This document shows, one piece after another, positions 37,471 to 46,533 of a DNA stretch of 64,000 nt; position 1 is the first letter of the stretch; the number at the start of each line of letters is the position of its first letter. A program made the position numbers and the translations under genes. The notes under the pieces were generated by a model, which searched no databases, was not told the origin of the DNA, and saw nothing but the letters and a program-made list of their open reading frames with translations. Source of the DNA: an uncultured Gammaproteobacteria bacterium (GTDB taxonomy: Bacteria; Pseudomonadota; Gammaproteobacteria; Steroidobacterales; Woeseiaceae); NCBI GenBank assembly GCA_937899415.1, contig CALBPI010000058.1, positions 62,001-126,000 of the forward strand, written 5' to 3'.

Positions 37471-39642
37471 ATGAAAACGATCGACTACCAGGTAGAAGAC
37501 GGCGTCGCGATCCTGACCATCGACGTCAAGGAACGCACGATGAACGTGCTGACGCCGGACCTGATCAAGGACCTGCGCAGCGCACTGGAACAGGTCAAGG
37601 GTGACGATGCGGTCAAGGGTGCCGTGATCACCTCGGCCAAGGACTCGTTTGTCGCGGGCGCCGACCTCATGCAGATGGTCAAGGCCTACGACGACGGTCG
37701 CAGTGCCGCCGACAAGTACAAAGACTCGCGTTCGTTCCAGTCGTTGCTGCGCGACATTGAAACCAGTGGCAAGCCGTTCGCGGCGGCCATCAACGGCACG
37801 GCGCTGGGCGGCGGTCTTGAGATTTGCCTGGCCTGCCACTACCGCGTGGCTGCCGATAACCCGAAGAGCGTGCTGGGCCTGCCCGAAGTGCAGGTCGGCC
37901 TGCTGCCGGGTGGCGGCGGGACGCAGCGTCTGCCGCGCCTCATTGGCCAGCAGGCGGCTCTGCAGCTTATGACCCAGGGCACGCATGTGAAGCCCGCCAA
38001 AGCGCTTGAGCACGGCTTCGTGCACGCCGTGGTGGCGGCTGACCAGTGCGTCGCCGCGGCCAAGCAGTGGGTCCTCGAGGTTGGCGACCCTGAGCAGCCC
38101 TGGGACAAGAAGGGCTTTAAGATACCGGGCGGCGCGGGGCTCATGCACCCGGGTTCGATCCAGACGCTCATGGTGGGCTCAGCGCTGATCGCCAGGGAAA
38201 CCAACCACAACTACCCGGCACCGATCGCGATCATGTCCTGTGTCTACGAAGGGACGGTGCTGCCCATCGATCAGGGGCTCGATATCGAGTCGAAGTACTT
38301 CACGTCGCTGCTCATGGACCCCGTGTCGCGCAACATGACGCGGACGCTGTTCATCAACAAGGGCGCTGCCGACAAGCTCGTGCGTCGTCCGCAGGGCGTC
38401 GAGAAGTCGCGCGTCAGCAAGCTCGGCATCCTGGGCGCGGGCATGATGGGTGCCGGTATCGCTTACGTCTCTGCGCTCGCGAAGATGGAGGTTGTACTGC
38501 TCGACCGCGATCGCGACAGCGCCGAGAAGGGCAAAGACTACTCGCGCAAGCTGCTGCAAAAGCGCATCGATCGCGGCCGCACGACGGCCGACAAGGCCGA
38601 GGCCATCCTTGAGCGCATCAAGACGACGGAAGACTACGCCGACCTCGAAGGTTGCGACCTGATCATCGAGGCCGTGTTCGAAGACTTAGGTATAAAGGCC
38701 GATGTCACGGCCAAGACCGAAGCGGTAATTCCCGAGACGGCGATCTACGCGTCCAACACCTCGACGCTGCCGATCACGGGTCTCGCCAAGGCGTCGAAGC
38801 GCCCGGAGCAGTTCATCGGCATTCACTTCTTCTCGCCCGTCGACAAGATGCCGCTCGTCGAAGTCATCCTGGGCAAGGAAACGGGCGATCGTGCAACCGC
38901 GGTCGCGCTCGACTACATCCAGCAGATTCGCAAGACGCCGATCGTGGTTAACGACAGTCGCGGGTTCTACACATCGCGTGTGTTTGGCACCTACACCAAC
39001 GAGGGCATGACGCTCGTCGGCGAGGGCGTGAACCCCGCGCTCATCGAGAACGTGGCCAAGCAGGCCGGCATGGCCGTCGGCCCGCTCGCGGTCATGGACG
39101 AGGTGACGCTGGAACTCGGCTACCACGTGGCCCAGGCGACTGAGAAAGCGCTGGGCGACGACTACGCGCCGAACTCAGGCTTCCCTGTCATGCTCAAGTT
39201 CGTCGAGGAACTCGACCGCCGCGGCAAGCGCTTCGGCAAGGGTTTCTACGATTACCCCGAGGGTGGCACGAAGCACCTGTGGCAGGGGCTCGCCGACGTC
39301 TACCCGCCGGCCGAGGTTCAGCCGACCGCCGAAGAGGTCAAGAAGCGGCTGCTCTACGTTCAGGCGCTCGACACCGTACGCTGCCTCGACGAGGGCGTGA
39401 TCACACACCCCGCCGACGGCGATATCGGCTCGATTCTGGGCTGGGGTTTCCCGCCGTACACGGGCGGCACGCTCTCATTGATCGAGACCGTGGGCCTGCA
39501 GACGTTTGTCGACGAATGTGACCGCATGGCCGAAGCCTACGGTGAGCGCTTCACAGTGCCCGACAGCCTCCGCGAGCGCGCCAAGGCAGGCCGCGGCTTT
39601 TACGACGAAACCGACGGCGCCGAAGCGCGCAGCGCGGCCTGA
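37471..39642 (+). CDS. FadB/FadJ-type enoyl-CoA hydratase / 3-hydroxyacyl-CoA dehydrogenase
   Basis: This 723-aa bifunctional beta-oxidation enzyme has an N-terminal crotonase domain (about 1-190) with [11 protein letters not shown] and [20 protein letters not shown] carrying the first catalytic Glu, then [23 protein letters not shown] with the second. The dehydrogenase half begins at about 312 with the NAD-binding [17 protein letters not shown], followed by the catalytic His in [17 protein letters not shown] and [13 protein letters not shown]. It hydrates trans-2-enoyl-CoA and oxidises the (S)-3-hydroxyacyl product. It sits 17 nt after the thiolase gene and 8 nt before another crotonase gene, forming a fatty acid oxidation operon with AAGGGGAAC ribosome sites. 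Confidence 0.95.
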   Translation: MKTIDYQVEDGVAILTIDVKERTMNVLTPDLIKDLRSALEQVKGDDAVKGAVITSAKDSFVAGADLMQMVKAYDDGRSAADKYKDSRSFQSLLRDIETSGKPFAAAINGTALGGGLEICLACHYRVAADNPKSVLGLPEVQVGLLPGGGGTQRLPRLIGQQAALQLMTQGTHVKPAKALEHGFVHAVVAADQCVAAAKQWVLEVGDPEQPWDKKGFKIPGGAGLMHPGSIQTLMVGSALIARETNHNYPAPIAIMSCVYEGTVLPIDQGLDIESKYFTSLLMDPVSRNMTRTLFINKGAADKLVRRPQGVEKSRVSKLGILGAGMMGAGIAYVSALAKMEVVLLDRDRDSAEKGKDYSRKLLQKRIDRGRTTADKAEAILERIKTTEDYADLEGCDLIIEAVFEDLGIKADVTAKTEAVIPETAIYASNTSTLPITGLAKASKRPEQFIGIHFFSPVDKMPLVEVILGKETGDRATAVALDYIQQIRKTPIVVNDSRGFYTSRVFGTYTNEGMTLVGEGVNPALIENVAKQAGMAVGPLAVMDEVTLELGYHVAQATEKALGDDYAPNSGFPVMLKFVEELDRRGKRFGKGFYDYPEGGTKHLWQGLADVYPPAEVQPTAEEVKKRLLYVQALDTVRCLDEGVITHPADGDIGSILGWGFPPYTGGTLSLIETVGLQTFVDECDRMAEAYGERFTVPDSLRERAKAGRGFYDETDGAEARSAA

Positions 39643-39650
39643 GCAGCATC

Positions 39651-40430
39651 ATGAGCGATTCACCGGTAGCCACCTGTGTCATCGACGGGCCCGTCGCCAT
39701 CGTTACGATGGCGCGGCCCGAGTCCATGAATGCCTTCAACCAGGCCCTGCGTCTCGACCTGACGGCGGCCTTGCGGGAAGCGGCCAGCAACACTGACGTC
39801 CGTGCCGTTGTGCTGACGGGTGCGGAACGCGCCTTCTCGGCGGGCGCCGACTTGGGTGCGGGCTTTCCCGAGCAGATGACCATCGAGCAACAGCTGCAGC
39901 GCGAGTACCGACCGATCTTCGACGAGATCATCGGTATGCCCAAACCCGTGATCGCCGCGATCAACGGGGCAGCGGCGGGCATTGCGTTGTCGATTGCACT
40001 GGCCTGCGACCTCGCTGTGATGGGCGAAAAAGCGTTCCTGTTGGCGCCGTTCTCGACGATCTCACTTGTACCCGACGGCGGCGCCAACTGGCTGCTGCAA
40101 AAACAGCTCGGCTACAAACGCGCGTTCCAGCTCGCCGTTGAGGCTGATCGATTCGAGGCGGCTCGTCGGCTCGACTGGGGGCTCGCCTACCGCGTCGTGC
40201 CCATCGACGCGGTGCTCGACATCGCGACGGCCTGGGGCCACGAGCTCGCAGAGCGTGCGCCGCTGTCCGTGCGGGCGACGAAGCTTGTCATGCGCGCGGC
40301 AGAGTCGTCGAGCTGGGCGGACACCTTCGACTACGAGGCGCGGCTGCAGACGGACCTCGTCGGCTCACCCGACAACCAGGAAGGCGTCACGGCGTTCTTC
40401 GAAAAGCGCAAACCGGAATTTAAAGGCTAG
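39651..40430 (+). CDS. Enoyl-CoA hydratase/isomerase
   Basis: This 259-aa crotonase has MNAFNQALRLDL, the oxyanion loop FSAGADLGAGF and INGAAAGIALSIALACDLAVMGE. Its first catalytic position is Ser where hydratases have Glu. The second segment, FLLAPFSTISLVPDGGANWLLQK, carries Asp after Pro in place of the usual Glu pattern. That profile is closer to PaaG-type isomerases than to true hydratases. It could shift a double bond so that the operon's acyl-CoA dehydrogenase and FadB-type enzyme can proceed. It follows the FadB-type gene by 8 nt and precedes the acyl-CoA dehydrogenase gene by 38 nt. Confidence 0.88.
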   Translation: MSDSPVATCVIDGPVAIVTMARPESMNAFNQALRLDLTAALREAASNTDVRAVVLTGAERAFSAGADLGAGFPEQMTIEQQLQREYRPIFDEIIGMPKPVIAAINGAAAGIALSIALACDLAVMGEKAFLLAPFSTISLVPDGGANWLLQKQLGYKRAFQLAVEADRFEAARRLDWGLAYRVVPIDAVLDIATAWGHELAERAPLSVRATKLVMRAAESSSWADTFDYEARLQTDLVGSPDNQEGVTAFFEKRKPEFKG

Positions 40431-40468
40431 AGAGACTGGCGCCCGCTTGTGGCGCATGGAGCAACACA

Positions 40469-41659
40469 ATGGAAAGAAACTGTTTCACCGAAGATCACGA
40501 GATGTTCCGCGACGCCGTCCGGCAATTCATGATCAACGAAATTGAGCCGCACGGTGAGCGCTGGCGCGAGCAGGGCATCGTGGACCGCGAGGCGTTTGAG
40601 AAAGCGGGCGAACAAGGCCTGCTGCTCATGTGGGCCGACCAGAAATACGGCGGCGCCGGCGTCGAGGATTTTCGTTACGAGCAGATTCTGATCGAGGAAT
40701 TGGCCAAGCACGGCGACCCGGGCTTCTTCATGACGCTGCACTCGCGTCTTGTCGCACCCTACCTGGGCGCACTGGGCACAGAGGAGCAGAAGGCACGCTG
40801 GCTGCCCAAGTGCATTAGTGGCGAGAGCATCCTGGCCATTGCCATGACCGAGCCCGGCGCTGGTAGCGATGTCGCGGGCATGAAGACGCGCGCGGTCGAC
40901 AAGGGCGACCACTGGGTGCTCAACGGCAGCAAGACCTACATCTCGAACGGTATTAACGCGGATCTCGTCCTCGTTGCCGCTCGTACCGTGCCGGAGTCCA
41001 CGCACGGTCTCGGTTTGTTCGTGGTCGAACGCGGCATGGAAGGTTTTGAGCGCGGTCGCAACCTTAAGAAAATGGGCCTCGCGGCGCAGGATACAGCGGA
41101 GCTGTTCTTCAACGATGTGAAGATCCCCAAGGAAAACGTGCTGGGCGATGCGACGCGCGGGTTCTACTACCTCATGCAGTTCCTGGCTGAGGAACGCTTG
41201 CTGGGTGCTGTCGGTTACGTCGCCGCTTGCCAGGTCGCCTTCGACCTGACGATGGAGTTCATCACCGACCGCAAGGCCTTTGGCCAGACGATCGCGGACT
41301 TCCAGAACACGCGTTTCAAGATGGCCGACATGCGTACGGAAATCGATCTCGCGCAGGTCTACCTGGACCGCTGCGTCGAGGAACACAACAAGGGCAAGCT
41401 GTCGGCTGAAATGGCGGCGCGGATCAAGCTCTACGGCAGTGAGCTTGAAGGTCGCGTCATGGACACCTGCGTGCAGCTGCATGGAGGTGCGGGCTACATG
41501 GACGAGTACCGCATCTCGCGCATGTACACCGACGCACGGGTTTCGCGCATCTACGCGGGCAGCTCAGAGATTATGCGTGAGATCATTGCACGCTCGATTG
41601 GCCTCGACCCGCGCAAGAAGCAGCCCAAGGCCGTCAAGTCCCAGGACGAAGCGGCCTGA
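40469..41659 (+). CDS. Acyl-CoA dehydrogenase, LCAD/IVD-type active site
   Basis: This 396-aa FAD enzyme introduces the trans-2 double bond into acyl-CoA. It shows LAIAMTEPGAGSDVAGMKTRA (flavin and substrate binding), WVLNGSKTYISNG, DRKAFGQTIADFQNTRFKMADM, CVQLHGGAGYMDEY and the C-terminal RIYAGSSEIMREII. The medium-chain catalytic Glu position near the C-terminus is Ala (YAGSSE). By local alignment Glu242 in LAEERLL matches the base used by long-chain and isovaleryl-CoA dehydrogenases. That would suit long or branched substrates. It ends the operon that starts at 36245. An electron-transfer flavoprotein is not in the window. Confidence 0.93.
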   Translation: MERNCFTEDHEMFRDAVRQFMINEIEPHGERWREQGIVDREAFEKAGEQGLLLMWADQKYGGAGVEDFRYEQILIEELAKHGDPGFFMTLHSRLVAPYLGALGTEEQKARWLPKCISGESILAIAMTEPGAGSDVAGMKTRAVDKGDHWVLNGSKTYISNGINADLVLVAARTVPESTHGLGLFVVERGMEGFERGRNLKKMGLAAQDTAELFFNDVKIPKENVLGDATRGFYYLMQFLAEERLLGAVGYVAACQVAFDLTMEFITDRKAFGQTIADFQNTRFKMADMRTEIDLAQVYLDRCVEEHNKGKLSAEMAARIKLYGSELEGRVMDTCVQLHGGAGYMDEYRISRMYTDARVSRIYAGSSEIMREIIARSIGLDPRKKQPKAVKSQDEAA

Positions 41660-41677
41660 TCATCTGTTGCGCGTCGG

Positions 41678-42244
41678 TCAGTGGGCCGGCGCGCGCACGA
41701 TCCACAACACGGGGCCGTTCCCAGCCGCCGACGCTCGGCGGACCGCAAAGTCCGAGCCTAAAAGCGCCTCGCACTCGCGCGCGACGGCTTCACTCTCCGG
41801 TATCCCGGCAGCGTGCCCCCGATACGCTATGACCGTCATCACGGCGGCAGGTGCGAGCATCGTTACGGCGGTCTTGAGGGCCGCCGTTGTCGTTTCCGCA
41901 GACGTGGTTGTCGCGTGGTCGGCACCTGGCAGATAACCCAGATTGAACATCACGGCCGCGATGCGGCCGCGGGCTTCGCCTGGCAATCGCGCGGCCATCG
42001 ATTCGTGGCCTGCGTGAATCAAATCGACGCGGTCCGAGACGCCAGCGTCGTCAAGACGGTGGCGGGTTGCAGCGATGGCGCGCGCTTGCACGTCAAAGGC
42101 GAAGACCTTGCCGTTGGGCCCGACGATGTCGGCCAGAAACAGCGTGTCACGCCCGTTTCCGGCCGTCGCGTCGACGGCCATCGCACCCCGTCCGAGCGTC
42201 TCGGCAATCGCGGCGTGCGCGACGGCCGTCAGTCGTCCTGCCAT
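41678..42244 (-). CDS. MnmM-like class I methyltransferase (YtqB/rRNA methylase-like family)
   Basis: This 188-aa protein starts with AHAAIAETLGRGAMAVDATAGNGRDTLFLA (SAM motif I, about 8-37), then VFAFDVQARAIAATRHRL, the acidic IHAGHESMAARL, a motif IV variant AVMFNLGYLPGADH and TVIAYRGHAAGIPESEAV. These match the YtqB/MnmM family, which methylates the 5-aminomethyl group of tRNA wobble uridine (nm5s2U to mnm5s2U). ATG 42244 overlaps the end of the upstream FAD-enzyme gene by 16 nt and is preceded by GGGGA. Longer in-frame starts lie inside that gene. The partner gene makes a tRNA role attractive. Family assignment is from motifs only. Confidence 0.82.
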   Translation of the reverse strand: MAGRLTAVAHAAIAETLGRGAMAVDATAGNGRDTLFLADIVGPNGKVFAFDVQARAIAATRHRLDDAGVSDRVDLIHAGHESMAARLPGEARGRIAAVMFNLGYLPGADHATTTSAETTTAALKTAVTMLAPAAVMTVIAYRGHAAGIPESEAVARECEALLGSDFAVRRASAAGNGPVLWIVRAPAH

Positions 42245-43302
42245 TCCCCACTGGCCCGAAGGTCGAACCGGTACTCGTCGTCGACGGGGATGTCCTTGCA
42301 CAAGGCACCGGCGACCTGCGTCGCGACGGTAGGCGCATAGAGCGCGCCTTTGGAGCTCAGACCGTTGAACAACCAAATCCGCGAGTCTTTGGGAGACGGA
42401 CCACAGACGGGCTTGCGACCCTGAACGATGGGCCGCACCGCGGCACGGTGATCGACCACGGTGTAGTCGACGGTGAGCAAGCGGTCGAGTTTTTCACAGA
42501 GCGCTTCGCGTGCCTCGGCGGTTGGGCGATCGTCGAGCGTGTCCCACTCGTAACTCGCGCCCGCGAGGTACAGCGTGCCGCCCAGGGGCGTTAGCCAGAG
42601 TCCAGGTGCATGCACCGTGTTTGCAATATCGAGATCGGGGCAGCGGATGGTTAGAACCTGGCCTTTTGCCGGCCGCCACGAAGGCCCCGCAAAATAGTTG
42701 TTGCGCGCATCGGCATAGCCACGACAAAAGACGATGTGCCGTGCGCGAACCGAAAGATCGGGCAGGGCGATGCCTGCGTCCACACGCGTCACGTCTTCGG
42801 GTTCCACATGGCCACCGAGCATGAGCCCCTTGTCGCACAGCGCGGTGTGTACCGCTTCGAGGTAGCGCTGCGTGTCGAGCCGCGCCGCATTGGGCATTAG
42901 GGTGTTCACCAGGCCCGGCGCAATACCGGCGGGCACGTCGTCGGTCAGCTTGAGTTCCGCGAGGAGCCCTGGATCGGCGTTGTTCCAGATCGACAGCTCG
43001 CGCTCGGTGGACAGCAGGCGCCACGCAGGGCGCGCGAAGTAACAGTCCACCTTGGTGGCGGCTTCGACCGCGCGATAATGCGCGCCGGCGGCACCGGCGA
43101 GAAAGGAGAAATCAGCCTGCGGCTTGAGCTTGGCGCCGGTCACCGGTGTGATGAGTCCGGCTGCCACGCTCGAGGCGCTGGTTTCGCGCCGGTCATCAAT
43201 GACGAGCGGGCGCATGCCGCGGTCTATGAGCGCCCAAGCTAACGACGAACCTGCGATGCCCTGACCGACAATGATCACGTCAATGTCAGTGCGCTCAATC
43301 AT
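42229..43302 (-). CDS. DAO-family FAD oxidoreductase, MnmC(o)/MnmL-like
   Basis: This 357-aa flavoenzyme has the N-terminal dinucleotide motif VIIVGQGIAGSSLAWAL, the second GRMRPLVIDDR-like acidic strand, and the DAO C-terminal part with PIVQGRKPVCGPSPKDSRIWLFNGLSSKGALYAP. The SSKGALYAP end and GLITPVTGAKLKP after the FAD motif recall the oxidase half of MnmC, which removes the carboxymethyl group of cmnm5U34. It overlaps arfB upstream by 8 nt and the MnmM-like gene downstream by 16 nt. ATG 43302 begins the FAD motif at the right distance. D-amino acid or glycine oxidase activity is the alternative. Confidence 0.82.
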   Translation of the reverse strand: MIERTDIDVIIVGQGIAGSSLAWALIDRGMRPLVIDDRRETSASSVAAGLITPVTGAKLKPQADFSFLAGAAGAHYRAVEAATKVDCYFARPAWRLLSTERELSIWNNADPGLLAELKLTDDVPAGIAPGLVNTLMPNAARLDTQRYLEAVHTALCDKGLMLGGHVEPEDVTRVDAGIALPDLSVRARHIVFCRGYADARNNYFAGPSWRPAKGQVLTIRCPDLDIANTVHAPGLWLTPLGGTLYLAGASYEWDTLDDRPTAEAREALCEKLDRLLTVDYTVVDHRAAVRPIVQGRKPVCGPSPKDSRIWLFNGLSSKGALYAPTVATQVAGALCKDIPVDDEYRFDLRASGEWQDD

Positions 43303-43732
43303 GATCGCTCCCGCGAACGGCGGCGCGCCGGCGCTTCGTCTCAGAGCGGCGTTGTTTGGCCGCGAGTCGCGCGCGGTGGACGCGGGCCGGCGTTTTGGTG
43401 GCGATGCGTCGCTTGGGTTCGTGGCTGGCTTCGGCCACAAGCGCCGCCAGCCTGTCGAGCGCAGCCCGCTTGTTCTGCTTTTGCGACCGCGCTTGCTGCG
43501 CGCGAATGACAACAACGCCCGAGGCCGCGATGCGTCGGTCGTTGCGGGCCAGCAGCCGCTGCTTGACGGGCGCGGGGAGACGCGAGCCTGGGATATTGAA
43601 CTTGAGCGCCACGGCCGTGGCTGTCTTGTTCACATGCTGGCCGCCTGGACCACTGGCACGTACGGCGTGCCACTGCAGTTCGTCGTCGTAAAGGCAAATG
43701 CCCAACGCAATATGACGCGCGATGCTGCTCAC
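43295..43732 (-). CDS. arfB: Alternative ribosome-rescue factor ArfB (peptidyl-tRNA hydrolase YaeJ)
   Basis: This 145-aa protein has the release-factor catalytic loop in VRASGPGGQHVNKTATAVALKF (GGQ motif near residue 31) and a basic C-terminal tail (KRRIATKTPARVHRARLAAKQRRS) that enters the empty mRNA channel. ArfB frees ribosomes stalled on truncated mRNA. Length and layout match E. coli YaeJ (140 aa). GTG at 43732 lies 9 nt after the MBL hydrolase stop, and its own stop overlaps the start of the FAD-enzyme gene by 8 nt. It is therefore part of a four-gene minus-strand operon with tRNA-related neighbours. Confidence 0.93.
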   Translation of the reverse strand: MSSIARHIALGICLYDDELQWHAVRASGPGGQHVNKTATAVALKFNIPGSRLPAPVKQRLLARNDRRIAASGVVVIRAQQARSQKQNKRAALDRLAALVAEASHEPKRRIATKTPARVHRARLAAKQRRSETKRRRAAVRGSDHD

Positions 43733-43741
43733 GGGTGCGAC

Positions 43742-44770
43742 CTACGCGGTGCGATAGCGGTGCACGCCGTCATCATCGGTCTCGCGTACGAGGCTGCCCT
43801 GCTGCAGCATGTGATTGAGGTGCGCCACGGCTTCGCCGGTCGCCATGATCAGGTTGCCGTCGGTGATGCGGCTCTTGAACAGGGCCGCGAACGTGTCTAC
43901 GGCGCGCTGCGGTTCGCGGCACAGTGCGCGTAACGCATCAAAATTGTCTTCATGCTCGTCGATGAGCGCCTGGAGGCGTCCCGGTGCACCCCGGAACGGT
44001 TTGCCGTGTGAGGGCAGCACGAGCACGTCGTCGTCGAGCAGGTCTTTCAGCTTCCGACAGCTATCGAGCCAGAAACCCATGGGGTCGGCCTCGGGCTCCG
44101 TCGGCCAGACACTGACGTTTGACGAGATCGTCGGCAGGATCTGGTCGCCGGCGATAAACAGGCCCGCCTGCTCGTTGAACAGCGAAGCGTGTTCGGGGCA
44201 ATGGCCGCTCGTGGTGACAATGCGCCAGTCCTGCGCGCCGATGCGCAACACGTCGTCTTCCTGTAGCCGGTGATAGGCCTGCGGCATCGGGTACACGGCC
44301 TTGCCAAAGACGCCGAAGCGGTCGCGGTAGCGTTGCAGGGCGTCGTCGTCGAAGCCCGCGGCGCGGTAGAAGTCGACGCCGGCCTCGGGGGCAGGCTGTC
44401 CCGTGTCGGCGACGAGCACGCGGCACATCAGGTACTCCGCACGCGTCATGTACAACGGCGCGTCGTAGTGCTCGTGCAGCCAGCCCGCGCTGCCCACGTG
44501 GTCGGGGTGCATGTGCGTGATCACAATGCGGTTCACGGTCTTGCCGTCGAGCAGCTTGCGCCAGTGATCCTGTGTGTCGCGTGTGTTGAGGCCCGTGTCG
44601 ATGATGGCGAGCGTGTCGTCGTGGTCGTCGAGCAGCCAGAGATTGATGTGCCCCAGCAGGAACGGGAGCGGCATGCGCAGCCAGGACACGCCGTCGGCGA
44701 CGGGTACGGTCTGGCCGGGTGCCGGTACGTCGGCGAGCGGGTAGTGCATGTAATCGGGGAGGCTAGGCAT
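43742..44770 (-). CDS. MBL-fold metallo-hydrolase
   Basis: This 342-aa protein has the two-metal metallo-beta-lactamase site: VITHMHPDHVGSAGW (THxHxDH), the third His in TTSGHCPEHASLF, Asp in FIAGDQILP and the last His in VLPSHGKPFRG. Residues after 250 form a helical tail with EAVAHLNHMLQQGSLV, seen in a group of hydrolases near beta-oxidation or lactonase genes. The natural substrate, such as a thioester or lactone, is unknown. ATG 44770 starts just before the conserved region, and longer frames up to 44998 cross a perfect -10 hexamer (44847-44852). It heads the operon with arfB, the FAD oxidoreductase and the MnmM-like gene. Confidence 0.88.
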   Translation of the reverse strand: MPSLPDYMHYPLADVPAPGQTVPVADGVSWLRMPLPFLLGHINLWLLDDHDDTLAIIDTGLNTRDTQDHWRKLLDGKTVNRIVITHMHPDHVGSAGWLHEHYDAPLYMTRAEYLMCRVLVADTGQPAPEAGVDFYRAAGFDDDALQRYRDRFGVFGKAVYPMPQAYHRLQEDDVLRIGAQDWRIVTTSGHCPEHASLFNEQAGLFIAGDQILPTISSNVSVWPTEPEADPMGFWLDSCRKLKDLLDDDVLVLPSHGKPFRGAPGRLQALIDEHEDNFDALRALCREPQRAVDTFAALFKSRITDGNLIMATGEAVAHLNHMLQQGSLVRETDDDGVHRYRTA

Positions 44771-44846
44771 GGTTCGGCGCGCGGTGGCCGAACTGCGGCA
44801 CCGGCCACGGTGCCCGCGCGGTTGCGCGTAGTGTCGCGTAGTCGCC

Positions 44847-44852
44847 ATTATA
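44847..44852 (-). promoter_or_regulatory. Perfect -10 hexamer TATAAT for the MBL-arfB operon
   Basis: On the minus strand this is TATAAT, an exact -10 consensus in otherwise GC-rich DNA, 77 nt upstream of ATG 44770 and between divergent genes. No clear -35 hexamer lies 16-18 nt upstream, so the call rests on the -10 and the position. Confidence 0.45.
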
Positions 44853-44882
44853 GCCGCTGAGCATGCCGTCGGGGGGACAACG

Positions 44883-46418
44883 ATGCATCCAAGCCAGCAG
44901 GCTGCTAGCCAGCCGGACACGCCGGCCGTGATCATGGCGGACACGGGCGAGCAATTGACGTACCGGGAACTCGACGCGCTGTCGAATCGCATTGCCAATT
45001 GGTTCCGATCACTGGGGCTGGCGCCCCGTGATCACATCGCCATCCTGCTTGAGAATTGCATTGAGTACATGCCCATTGTTTGGGCAGCGCAACGCAGTGG
45101 TCTTGTCTACACCGCCATCAGCACGCACCTGCTGCATGAAGAGGTGGCCTACATCGTTGCGAATTCGCGCTCAAGACTCCTGATCACCAGCGACCGGTTT
45201 GCTGATTTGGCGGCCAGCGTGCGCGAGGCATCGCCCCAGCTCGAGTTCGCCGCCATGCTGCGCGCCAATACCGACGCGTTCGACGACTTTGAAGCGGTCA
45301 TCGCGGCGCATCCTGAGACGCCCATCGCCGACGAAGAGGCAGGCGTGCAAATGCTGTACTCGTCGGGCACGACAGGCCGGCCCAAAGGTGTGCTGTCACT
45401 GCGCCCCAGCGGCACGCCCATTGATGAGATCCTGCCTATGCCGCTGGCGCTCGTGAGCGCGTTTGGTATTGGGGGCGGCACGGTCTATCTCTCGCCAGCA
45501 CCGCTGTACCACGCCGCGCCGTTGACGTTTTGCACGGTCGCCCAGGCGCTGGGCGCCACCATCGTGATCATGCCGAAGTTTGATCCGGAGCTGGCGCTGG
45601 CGAGCATTGAGCGGTTCAGTGTCACCCACAGTCAGTGGGTACCCATCATGTTCGTGCGCATGCTCAAGCTGCCAGAGGACGTGCGCGCCGGCTACGATCT
45701 CTCGTCGTTGCAGGTGGCCATACACGCCGCCGCGCCCTGTCCCGTGGACATCAAGCAACGCATGATCGAGTGGTGGGGTCCTCGGCTCGCCGAGTACTAC
45801 GCCTCCACAGAAGGCGCGGGCTTCACGGCCATCGACTCGGCCAACTGGCTCACCCACAAGGGCAGCGTGGGGCAGCCCGTCAATTGCCAAATCCATATCG
45901 TTGATGACGACGGTAAACCGGCGCCGACGGGCGAGGTCGGCACCGTGTATTTCTCGGGCAATCCGCAGAAGTTCGAGTATTTTGATGAGCCCGAGAAGAC
46001 AGCGCAGAGCTACCTGGGCGACTGGGCCACGGTCGGCGACGTGGGCTACGTCGACGACGAGGGCTTTCTCTACCTGACTGACCGCAAGCACTACATGATC
46101 ATCTCGGGGGGTGTGAACATCTATCCGCAGGAGGTCGAGGATCTTCTGGTGTCACACGATCAAGTCGCGGATGCGGCGGTCTTTGGGCTGCCCGACCCCG
46201 AGTTTGGCGAACGCGTGCATGCCGTCGTACAACCGCTGGAGGGCATGACGGATGGCGAGGCGCTCGAAGCGGAATTGATCGGCTACCTGCGTGAGCGTTT
46301 GTCGCACATCAAGGTGCCGCGCAGCATCGATTTCGACGCAGCACTGCCGCGTCACGACAACGGCAAACTGTACAAACGCCGCCTCGTTGAACGCTACAAG
46401 GCGGCCGCTCCCGGCTGA
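44883..46418 (+). CDS. Acyl-CoA synthetase (AMP-binding, FadD-like)
   Basis: This 511-aa adenylate-forming ligase activates a carboxylic acid to acyl-CoA through acyl-AMP. It shows the P-loop YSSGTTGRPKGVL (about 159-171), YYASTEGAGFT (motif A5-like), the ATP-ribose-binding WATVGDVGYVDDEGFLYLTDRKHYMII and the C-terminal catalytic Lys region PRHDNGKLYKRRL. It resembles the FadD3/FadD13-type synthetases for medium-chain, ring-derived or steroid-side-chain acids, but the substrate is not determined. It is divergent from the MBL hydrolase. It could feed the acyl-CoA operons at 24-30 and 36-42 kb. Confidence 0.92.
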   Translation: MHPSQQAASQPDTPAVIMADTGEQLTYRELDALSNRIANWFRSLGLAPRDHIAILLENCIEYMPIVWAAQRSGLVYTAISTHLLHEEVAYIVANSRSRLLITSDRFADLAASVREASPQLEFAAMLRANTDAFDDFEAVIAAHPETPIADEEAGVQMLYSSGTTGRPKGVLSLRPSGTPIDEILPMPLALVSAFGIGGGTVYLSPAPLYHAAPLTFCTVAQALGATIVIMPKFDPELALASIERFSVTHSQWVPIMFVRMLKLPEDVRAGYDLSSLQVAIHAAAPCPVDIKQRMIEWWGPRLAEYYASTEGAGFTAIDSANWLTHKGSVGQPVNCQIHIVDDDGKPAPTGEVGTVYFSGNPQKFEYFDEPEKTAQSYLGDWATVGDVGYVDDEGFLYLTDRKHYMIISGGVNIYPQEVEDLLVSHDQVADAAVFGLPDPEFGERVHAVVQPLEGMTDGEALEAELIGYLRERLSHIKVPRSIDFDAALPRHDNGKLYKRRLVERYKAAAPG

Positions 46419-46533
46419 GTATTTCGGATCACGCTGTCGAGGCGTTGTCAGTGACCGTGGTCAATGTGGCCGCGGTGTCCGGGTCCCATCCTTTCGGTGT
46501 CAATGACGACATGACGCCAGAGAGGAGAGGGCA

